16,848 nucleotides of DNA from JANNOG01 sp050329415 (GTDB lineage Bacteria; Actinomycetota; Actinomycetes; Actinomycetales; JBBAYJ01). The translations under genes and the position numbers were made by a program. A model generated the notes under the pieces. That model saw nothing but the letters and a program-made list of their open reading frames with translations, did not search any database and was not told the DNA's origin. The DNA lies in the NCBI GenBank assembly GCA_050329415.1, contig JBHJOS010000112.1, positions 1 through 16,848 on the forward strand, given 5' to 3'. Below, in pieces: positions 6,699 through 12,307 of this stretch (positions within the stretch are counted from its first letter, which is position 1; each line of letters starts with the position of its first letter).

Positions 6699-8063
6699 TC
6701 ACATGGCAGGGACCGTCGCCAGCGCCTCGGCCAGGCGGACGTCGCTCACGGTCTCGTCGACCATGCGCTCGCCCAGGTAGGCGTCGTACGCCGCGAGGTC
6801 GAAGTGCCCGTGCCCGCACAGCGCCGTGAGGATCACCTTCTCCTCACCGGTCTCCTTGCAGCGCAGCGCCTCGGCGATGCACTCGGCGAGGGCATGCGTC
6901 GGCTCCGGCGCGGGGACGATGCCCTCGGTCCGGGCGAACTGCACCCCCGCCGCGAAGCACTCCGTCTGCGGCTTGGCGACCGCCTCGATGAGCCCGAGGT
7001 CGTAGACGTGGGAGATGAGCGGCGACATGCCGTGGTAGCGCAGGCCGCCGGCGTGGATGGGGTCGGGCACGAAGTCGTGCCCCAAAGTGTGCATCTTCAT
7101 CAGCGGCGTCAGGCCGGCGGTGTCACCGAAGTCGTAGGCGTACACCCCGCGGGTGAGCGACGGGCACGACGCCGGCTCGACCGCCCGGATCACCGGCGCC
7201 GCCCGCCCGGCCAGCTTCTCCCGCAGAAACGGGAAGGCCAGCCCGGCGAAGTTCGACCCGCCGCCGGTGCACCCGACGATGAGGTCCGGGGTGTCCCCGG
7301 CCTTCGCCATCTGGAGCAGCGCCTCCTCGCCGATGACGGTCTGGTGCAGCAGGACGTGGTTGAGCACGCTGCCGAGGGCGTAGCGCACCGCGTCGTCCTG
7401 GGCCGCCACCTCGACCGCCTCGGAGATCGCGATGCCGAGCGAGCCGGGGTGGTCCTCGCGCTGGGCGAGAATCGCCCGGCCGGCCGCCGTCAGGTCGCTG
7501 GGCGAGCGGTGCACGGTGGCGCCGAACGCCTCGATCATCATCCGGCGGTAGGGCTTCTGGTCGTAGCTGGCGCCGACCTGCCACACCTCGCACTCCAGGC
7601 CGAACAGCGCGCAGGCGAAGGCCAGCGCGGTCCCCCACTGCCCGGCCCCGGTCTCGGTCGTGAGCTTCCGGACGCCCTCGCGGGCGTTGTAGAACGCCTG
7701 CGGCACCGCGGTGTTCGGCTTGTGCGAGCCGGCCGGCGAGACGCCCTCGTACTTGTAGTAGATCCGGGCCGGGGTGCCGAGCGCCCGCTCCAGGCGGTGC
7801 GCCCGGTACAGCGGGGACGGCCGCCACAGCCGGTAGACGTCCTGGACCTCAGCCGGGATGTCGACGTAGCGCTCCGCCGTCACCTCCTGCTCGATGAGCG
7901 CCATCGGGAACAGGGCGGCGAACGCGTCCGGGCCGACCGGCTCGTGCGTGCCCGGGTGCAGCGGCGGCGGGGGCGGCGCCGGCAAGTCCGGCACGACGTT
8001 GTACCAGCGGGTCGGCATCTCCGACTCGTCCAGCAGGTACTTGTGGGTGAGCACCTCGGCCAT
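6699..8063 (-). CDS. trpB2: TrpB2-type tryptophan synthase beta-like PLP enzyme
   Basis: This 454-aa enzyme is predicted to condense indole with serine to give tryptophan. It belongs to the TrpB2 subgroup, longer at the N-terminus than TrpB1 (about 400 aa). The PLP-binding Lys is K115 in AGSHKPNTA, the catalytic Glu is about E137 in TETGAGQWG, and the phosphate loop is CTGGGSNFAG near 265-274. RPSPLYRAHRLE and VEPASCPSLTRGVY are also typical. No trpA or other trp gene is nearby, so it stands alone, as TrpB2 genes often do, perhaps salvaging indole. The ATG at 8063 has no Shine-Dalgarno but has TACGGT at 8069-8074, 5 nt upstream, fitting leaderless or nearly leaderless transcription. A large inverted repeat lies at 8112-8168 upstream. 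TrpB1 function or serine deaminase-like activity cannot be excluded. Confidence 0.93.
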   Translation of the reverse strand: MAEVLTHKYLLDESEMPTRWYNVVPDLPAPPPPPLHPGTHEPVGPDAFAALFPMALIEQEVTAERYVDIPAEVQDVYRLWRPSPLYRAHRLERALGTPARIYYKYEGVSPAGSHKPNTAVPQAFYNAREGVRKLTTETGAGQWGTALAFACALFGLECEVWQVGASYDQKPYRRMMIEAFGATVHRSPSDLTAAGRAILAQREDHPGSLGIAISEAVEVAAQDDAVRYALGSVLNHVLLHQTVIGEEALLQMAKAGDTPDLIVGCTGGGSNFAGLAFPFLREKLAGRAAPVIRAVEPASCPSLTRGVYAYDFGDTAGLTPLMKMHTLGHDFVPDPIHAGGLRYHGMSPLISHVYDLGLIEAVAKPQTECFAAGVQFARTEGIVPAPEPTHALAECIAEALRCKETGEEKVILTALCGHGHFDLAAYDAYLGERMVDETVSDVRLAEALATVPAM

Positions 8064-8068
8064 GGCGC

Positions 8069-8074
8069 ACCGTA
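8069..8074 (-). promoter_or_regulatory. Candidate -10 element for trpB2
   Basis: Minus-strand TACGGT matches TANNNT and ends 5 nt before the trpB2 ATG, so the transcript would start at or next to the start codon. A -35 is not obvious. Confidence 0.3.
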
Positions 8075-8111
8075 GCGCCCGCCCCGCTGTATCGGGCCCT
8101 CCCTTGCCCGT

Positions 8112-8168
8112 CGAACTCCACCGAACCCGGGTCCGCCTCGTGTCCTACACCGGGTCCGGTGGAGTTCG
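8112..8168. repeat. Near-perfect 19-bp inverted repeat between guaB and trpB2
   Basis: Arms 8112-8130 (CGAACTCCACCGAACCCGG) and 8150-8168 are reverse complements except for one position, with a 19-nt loop. Read as minus-strand RNA, the mismatch becomes a U-G wobble, so all 19 pairs can form. It lies about 80 bp after guaB and about 50 bp before trpB2, both on the minus strand. It could terminate guaB transcription, act in the trpB2 leader, or be a dispersed intergenic palindrome. No U-tract follows. Confidence 0.8.
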
Positions 8169-8245
8169 GCGCGGGCCGGCCACCTGCTGAACCGGATGGC
8201 GGGGCATGCGGCAGCGGTCACGTCGACCGGCCGGTCCGGTGACGG

Positions 8246-9778
8246 TCAGCGCATGCCGTAGTTCGGGGCCTCGTTGGTCATCCGGATGTCGTGGGCGTGG
8301 GACTCGGTGAGCCCGGCATGGGTGATCCGGACGAACCGGCCGTCACGCTTGAGGGCAGCGACGTCGGGCGACCCGACGTAGCCCATGGTCCCGCGCAGGC
8401 CCCCGACCAGCTGGTGGACCACGGCGGCCAGCGGGCCCTTGTAGGGGACCTGACCCTCGACACCCTCGGGGACCAGCTTGTCGTCACTCAGCGCGTCGTC
8501 GGCGGAGTAGCGGTCACGGCTGTACGCCCGCTTGTCCCGGGACGCCATCGCCCCGACCGAACCCATGCCCCGATACGTCTTGTACTGCTTGCCGCCCACC
8601 AGGACCAGCTCGCCCGGCGCCTCGTCGCAGCCCGCCAGCACCGACCCCAGCATCACGGCGTCGGCCCCGGCGACCAGGGCCTTGCCGATGTCGCCGGAGT
8701 GCTGCACCCCGCCGTCGGCGATGACCGGGACACCCGCCTCGCGGCAGGCCGCTGCGGCCGCGTGCACGGCGCTCACCTGCGGCACCCCGACGCCGGTCAC
8801 CACCCGCGTGGTGCAGATCGACCCTGGACCGACGCCGACCTTGACGCCGTCGGCACCGGCCTCGACCAGCGCCCGGGCCCCGGCGTGGGTCGCCACGTTG
8901 CCGCCGATGACGTCGACGCCCGCGCAGTACCGCTCGGCCTTGAGGCGGGCCACCATCTCGACCACGCCGCGGCTGTGGCCGTGCGCGGTGTCGACGACGA
9001 GGGCATCGACCCCGGCGTCGACCAGCTGCAGTGCCCGCTTCCAGGCGTCCTCGCCGACCCCGACCGCCGCCGCCACCCGCAGCCGGCCGTCGGCGTCCTT
9101 CGTGGCACCGGGGTACTGCTCGCTCTTGGCGAAGTCCTTCACCGTCACCAGCCCGCGCAGGAACCCGGCGTCGTCGACCAGCGGCAGCTTCTCGACCTTG
9201 TGCCGGCGGAGCAGCGCGAACGCCTCGTCCCGGCCGATCCCTGGGGGGGCCGTGACGAGCGGCATGAGCGTCATGACCTCGCCCACCAGGGTGCGCCCGC
9301 GGACCTCGTCCGGCACGAAGCGCATGTCCCGGTTGGTCACGAGGCCCACCAGCCGGCCCGCCTCGTCCACCACGGGGAGTCCGGAGATCCGGTAACGGCC
9401 GCACTGGAGGTCGACGTCGGCGAGGGTGGCGTCGACCGTCGTCGTCACCGGGTGGGAGACCATGCCCGCCTCGGAGCGCTTGACGATGTCGACCTGCGCC
9501 GCCTGGTCCTCCGGGCTGAGGTTGCGGTGCAGGACGCCCAGACCGCCGTGGCGCGCGAGAGCGATGGCCATCCGGGACTCGGTGACCGTGTCCATCGCCG
9601 AACTCAGCAGCGGCACCGCCACCGGGACCCGGCGCGACACCCGGGACGACGTGTCGACCTCCCCGGGCAGCACGTCGCTGGGTCCGGGCTGAAGCAGGAC
9701 GTCGTCGTACGTCAACGCGAGCGGGGGATCGGACCCGGGACCGGCCGGCGGGACGTCGACCTCACGCTTCGTCACCAC
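8246..9778 (-). CDS. guaB: Inosine-5'-monophosphate dehydrogenase
   Basis: This 510-aa enzyme oxidises IMP to XMP with NAD, the committed step to GMP. The barrel N-terminus carries LTYDDVLLQPGPSDVLP and PLLSSAMDTVTE. A CBS-domain pair occupies about residues 105-222 (SHPVTTTVDATLADV; GEVMTLMPLVTAPPG) and is the usual site of nucleotide regulation. The catalytic loop GVGPGSICTTR contains Cys322. The later GGVQHSGDIGKAL and MGSVGAM motifs and the flap SRDRYSADD with Arg-Tyr are all present, so it should be fully active. The chosen start is GTG at 9778, immediately followed by a second GTG (9775). TACGAT at 9785-9790 sits 6 nt upstream, so the mRNA is probably leaderless. It lies 55 bp downstream of bldM on the same strand. 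Confidence 0.97.
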   Translation of the reverse strand: MVTKREVDVPPAGPGSDPPLALTYDDVLLQPGPSDVLPGEVDTSSRVSRRVPVAVPLLSSAMDTVTESRMAIALARHGGLGVLHRNLSPEDQAAQVDIVKRSEAGMVSHPVTTTVDATLADVDLQCGRYRISGLPVVDEAGRLVGLVTNRDMRFVPDEVRGRTLVGEVMTLMPLVTAPPGIGRDEAFALLRRHKVEKLPLVDDAGFLRGLVTVKDFAKSEQYPGATKDADGRLRVAAAVGVGEDAWKRALQLVDAGVDALVVDTAHGHSRGVVEMVARLKAERYCAGVDVIGGNVATHAGARALVEAGADGVKVGVGPGSICTTRVVTGVGVPQVSAVHAAAAACREAGVPVIADGGVQHSGDIGKALVAGADAVMLGSVLAGCDEAPGELVLVGGKQYKTYRGMGSVGAMASRDKRAYSRDRYSADDALSDDKLVPEGVEGQVPYKGPLAAVVHQLVGGLRGTMGYVGSPDVAALKRDGRFVRITHAGLTESHAHDIRMTNEAPNYGMR

Positions 9779-9784
9779 GTCCGC

Positions 9785-9790
9785 ATCGTA
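9785..9790 (-). promoter_or_regulatory. Candidate -10 element for leaderless guaB
   Basis: Minus-strand TACGAT is a good TANNAT-type -10. Six bases then separate it from the GTG at 9778, placing the expected transcription start at the start codon. No Shine-Dalgarno is present. Confidence 0.45.
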
Positions 9791-9833
9791 CGGGCAGGCA
9801 CCCCCGCGACACCGGGGAGCCGGCCAGTCGTCG

Positions 9834-10445
9834 TCAGCGCACCAGCCCCATGCGGTAGCCGATGGCGACCGCCTGGGCGCGGTCGCCGGCGCCGAGCTTG
9901 CGGAACAGCCGCCGGGCGTGGGTCTTGATCGTGTCCTCGGACAGGAACAGCTCCCGGCCGATGGCCGCGTTGCTCCGCCCGCGCGCCATGCCGTCCAGCA
10001 CCTGGGTCTCGCGCTGGGTGAGCTGGGCCGGGGGCACCTCGGAGGCGGTGCGTCCCTGGGCCGGGACGGTGGCCCGGCGGGCCTCGCCGAGGGCGACCCC
10101 GAGGGACACCGCGAGCTCCTCGCGGGAGGCGTCCTTCGCCACGTACCCGCGAGCGCCGGCGGCGACCGCGCGGGCGACGCCGTCGGCGTCCTCGCCGGTC
10201 GTCGTCATGACGACGTTCGCCTCGGGATGGCGGCCGAGCAGCCGGCGGGCCGTCTCGACGCCGCCGAGGCCCGGCATCCGGACGTCGAGGAGGACCACGC
10301 TCGGTCGCTCGACCGGCCAGCGGGCCACCGCCTCCTCTCCCGACGCCGCCCCCACGATGCGCGTCACCCCGGGCAGACCGGCGACCGAGCGTCGCATCGT
10401 CTCCCGTGCGAGCGGTGCGTCGTCCACGACAAGAACCGTCGCCAC
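9834..10445 (-). CDS. bldM: BldM-type orphan response regulator (REC + LuxR/NarL HTH)
   Basis: This 203-aa regulator matches what I know of Streptomyces BldM closely, above all in the DNA-binding end: MARGRSNAAIGRELFLSED followed by TIKTHARRLFRKLGAGDRAQ, finishing in YRMGLVR. The receiver domain (about 3-120) has the acidic pair in VVDDAP, the phospho-acceptor-position Asp54 in LLDVRMPG and Lys104 in YVAKDAS. The LuxR-type HTH is at about 140-203. No histidine kinase gene is nearby, consistent with an orphan. In Streptomyces BldM acts as a homodimer or as a heterodimer with WhiI, and controls sporulation genes. The start is GTG at 10445 with a strong Shine-Dalgarno GGAGGGAG five bases upstream. 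The longer open frame reaching 11642 is only a shadow of the merR gene. The synteny with guaB and whiD supports orthology. Confidence 0.93.
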   Translation of the reverse strand: MATVLVVDDAPLARETMRRSVAGLPGVTRIVGAASGEEAVARWPVERPSVVLLDVRMPGLGGVETARRLLGRHPEANVVMTTTGEDADGVARAVAAGARGYVAKDASREELAVSLGVALGEARRATVPAQGRTASEVPPAQLTQRETQVLDGMARGRSNAAIGRELFLSEDTIKTHARRLFRKLGAGDRAQAVAIGYRMGLVR

Positions 10446-10497
10446 TGTGTCTCCCTCCGCAGCCTTCCGGCGTCCGTGCCACTGCCGGGTCAGCGCC

Positions 10498-10526
10498 CGG
10501 CCTGCTCGTGAGTTGTCGGCAGGCCG
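10498..10526. promoter_or_regulatory. 8-bp inverted repeat upstream of bldM
   Basis: CGGCCTGC (10498-10505) and GCAGGCCG (10519-10526) are perfect inverted arms with a 13-nt spacer. Their centres lie two helical turns apart, about 50-80 bp upstream of the bldM GTG. A dimeric regulator site is possible; a terminator for the upstream merR gene is the alternative. No protein can be assigned. Confidence 0.35.
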
Positions 10527-10594
10527 AGGAGGGCGGTTGAGCCGCGAGCGGGGGCGGACGCAGCCGGTCGGCCCGTGAGCCCCGCGGACACGGG

Positions 10595-11617
10595 TCACAG
10601 GCCGACGGCGCGCTCGATCCGCTCGACGGCCGTGCGGAGGTCGGCCACCCGTTCGACACCGCCGGGAGTCGCGGCCCGGTCCCAGCCCGGTCCGCCCAGC
10701 AGGACCAGCGGCGACGGGCGCAGCCGCGGCAGGTCGTCGACCTGCGCCACGTCGGACACGGGCAGGTGGGCGTAGACGACGACGACCGACGGCCCGATCC
10801 GGCGCACGGCCGCGGCCAGCGCCTGGCGGGGCACGCGGACCCCGAACAGGCGGGTGGAGATGCCGTGCTCGGCGAGAGCGGCCGCGAGGATGTGCAGCGG
10901 CAGACCGTGGTGCTCGTCCTCGGCGGCGGCCAGCACCACCGGGCGGGCGTTGCGCGGGTTGCCCAGCCCTCCGACGACCTCGCGCATGACGTCGACGACG
11001 GCCTCGGTCATCAGGTGCTCGGTCTCGATGCCCTGGCCGCTGACCTCCCAGCGCGCGCCGATGGCCGCGAGCACCGGCGCGACCAGCAGGTCCCAGGCGG
11101 CCACCACTCCCTCCCGCTCGAGATGCCGCCGGATGATGCGCCGGCACTCGTCGGGGTCCAGGGCCGTGGCCGCCCGGGTGAGCCCACGCACCGCCCGCTC
11201 GGCGGCCGAGGTCTCGCCCGGCACGAGCGCCGCCAGGGTGGCCCCGGCCGGTGGCGGGTCCGGAGGGCGGGGCACCGGTTCCGGGCGGAGATCCGGGGAG
11301 GAGCCCGCGATCCGCGGCGTCAGCAGTGCCACGGGCGGGTTCTCGGCGTCGAACGAGGTGTCGAGGGCGACCCGTGCGGCGTCGGCCGGGGCGACGCCCT
11401 CGAGGGTGAGGCGGCGCATGACGAGCAGCCGGGTCACGTCCGCGCTGGTGTAGCGCCGGTGCGAACCGGCCTCGTGCTCGGAGGGGCCCAGCCCGTAACG
11501 GCGATCCCAGGTCCGCAGGGTGGCTGGGGCGACCCCCAGCCGACGGGCCACGGCCGCGACGGTGAGCGTCGCGTGCCGCTGTGCGGGGGACGGGAGGCCG
11601 GGGGTGGCGCCGGTCAT
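10595..11617 (-). CDS. MerR-family transcriptional regulator with cobalamin-binding domain
   Basis: This 340-aa protein has an N-terminal MerR winged helix (residues about 17-80: LTVAAVARRLGVAPATLRTWDRRYGL, GSHRRYTSADVTRLLVMRRL). A Pro-rich linker (about 100-130) follows, then a B12-binding module like that of CarH/LitR (about 136-340). The four-helix cap carries W-x9-EH (W190, E200, H201), which packs over cobalamin in CarH. The Rossmann part has ExHxx motif residues E235 and H237, with Pro where the classical motif has Gly. The residue after Trp is Glu191, whereas CarH has His132 there, the ligand used in its light state. B12 binding is plausible, but a CarH-like photocycle is doubtful. It precedes bldM by 149 bp on the same strand and diverges from whiD. 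Start ATG at 11617; no clear Shine-Dalgarno. Confidence 0.9.
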   Translation of the reverse strand: MTGATPGLPSPAQRHATLTVAAVARRLGVAPATLRTWDRRYGLGPSEHEAGSHRRYTSADVTRLLVMRRLTLEGVAPADAARVALDTSFDAENPPVALLTPRIAGSSPDLRPEPVPRPPDPPPAGATLAALVPGETSAAERAVRGLTRAATALDPDECRRIIRRHLEREGVVAAWDLLVAPVLAAIGARWEVSGQGIETEHLMTEAVVDVMREVVGGLGNPRNARPVVLAAAEDEHHGLPLHILAAALAEHGISTRLFGVRVPRQALAAAVRRIGPSVVVVYAHLPVSDVAQVDDLPRLRPSPLVLLGGPGWDRAATPGGVERVADLRTAVERIERAVGL

Positions 11618-11689
11618 GAGGCCCAGTGTGCTGGTCCGGCACCGGCTCGCACTGTCGGCGGTGTCCAGGGCGAGTCCACAGTCGGCGGC

Positions 11690-11837
11690 GACGCGATTCT
11701 GACTCGCTTCATGGCACTTCGATCGCGCGATCTGGCCGGCTTTGGCTTCTTGAACAAGTCATGCCCCGATTGGTAGTGTCCCTGACGTCGCCGAGCGGTT
11801 GCGCCTGGAGCCAGGCGACTCGCTTCTGACGCGATCC
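11690..11837. promoter_or_regulatory. merR-whiD divergent control region with four related 10-mers
   Basis: The 251-bp gap between the divergent genes holds GACGCGATTC (11690-11699) and GACTCGCTTC (11701-11710), then the same pair in swapped order, GACTCGCTTC (11817-11826) and GACGCGATCC (11828-11837). Each pair has an 11-bp period, one helical turn. A perfect palindrome GATCGCGCGATC (11721-11732) lies between them. The pairs bracket the whiD promoter and may be regulator-binding sites; no regulator can be named. Confidence 0.5.
11750..11779 (+). promoter_or_regulatory. Candidate sigma-70 promoter of whiD
   Basis: TTGAAC (11750-11755) and TAGTGT (11774-11779) are separated by 18 bp and resemble the -35 and -10 consensus of the principal actinobacterial sigma factor. 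The predicted 5' leader of whiD would be about 80 nt. The -35 is part of a small palindrome CTTG-AA-CAAG (11749-11758). Confidence 0.5.
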
Positions 11838-11868
11838 ACGCCCACTCCGATCCGATGGGAGCCGAGAC

Positions 11869-12192
11869 ATGGCCGAGATCTCCCGCCTACCTGGACCCGT
11901 GTCCGACCTCTGGGACTGGCAGCTCGTCGGGGCCTGCCGCGAGGCCGACCCGACGCTGTTCTTCCACCCGGAGGGCGAGCGGGGCCCGGCCCGGCGCACC
12001 CGCGACGCCGCCGCCCTCATGATCTGTGCGTCCTGCCCGGTCATCACGCCGTGCCGGGCCCACGCCCTGAAGGTCCGGGAGCCCTACGGGGTCTGGGGCG
12101 GGCTCACCGAGGACGACCGCGAGCACCGCCACGCCCAGCGGCGTCCCGGCCACGGCCGGCCCGCGCAGATCCCCCTGCGTCGCGCCGGCTGA
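11869..12192 (+). CDS. whiD: WhiB-family iron-sulfur regulator, WhiD type
   Basis: This 107-aa Wbl protein carries the four cysteines that bind a [4Fe-4S] cluster: C23, then C53-x2-C56-x5-C62 (MICASCPVITPC). The G(V/I)WGG turn (GVWGG, residues 74-78) follows, and then a basic tail. The opening MAEISRLPGPVSDLWDWQL and FFHPEGERG closely match Streptomyces WhiD (WhiB3 in mycobacteria). Such proteins bind region 4 of the principal sigma factor and act in sporulation or redox response. The ATG at 11869 has GGGAG seven bases upstream. Its neighbourhood with bldM, guaB and groESL is the Streptomyces order, although here a merR gene separates it from bldM. Transcription ends at the large hairpin at 12219-12267. 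Confidence 0.95.
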   Translation: MAEISRLPGPVSDLWDWQLVGACREADPTLFFHPEGERGPARRTRDAAALMICASCPVITPCRAHALKVREPYGVWGGLTEDDREHRHAQRRPGHGRPAQIPLRRAG

Positions 12193-12218
12193 GCCCAGCC
12201 GCCCCTCCCCCGGCAAAG

Positions 12219-12267
12219 ACGCGGACGGGCCCCGCGGCGAGTCGATCGCCGCGGGGCCCGTCCGCGT
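12219..12267. terminator. Strong bidirectional hairpin terminator between whiD and groEL
   Basis: A perfect 22-bp stem (arms 12219-12240 and 12246-12267) with a 5-nt GTCGA loop lies 26 bp past the whiD stop. groEL converges from the other side. The stem is nearly all G+C, and there is an AAA just before it on the + strand but no long T-tract. Confidence 0.85.
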
Positions 12268-12271
12268 GCCA

Positions 12272-12302
12272 GGACGGCGCCGACGTGTCGCCGGCGCCGT
12301 CC
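12272..12302. terminator. Second hairpin adjacent to the groEL stop
   Basis: Perfect 11-bp arms GGACGGCGCCG / CGGCGCCGTCC (12272-12282, 12292-12302) flank a 9-nt loop, starting 5 bp after the groEL stop on its strand. It lies immediately before the 22-bp hairpin, so groEL transcripts meet two stems in a row. Confidence 0.7.
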
Positions 12303-12307
12303 CCGGA

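Noticed and set aside
8064..8245. Trp attenuator, T-box or riboswitch upstream of trpB2
   Set aside because: No leader peptide with Trp codons, no T-box motif and no recognised aptamer core; only the simple inverted repeat is present.
9802..9817. Terminator of bldM (CCCCG/CGGGG)
   Set aside because: A 5-bp stem is too weak to claim and overlaps the probable guaB promoter region.
8291..9928. 545-residue + strand open frame over guaB
   Set aside because: Shadow of guaB, which has every catalytic motif on the opposite strand.
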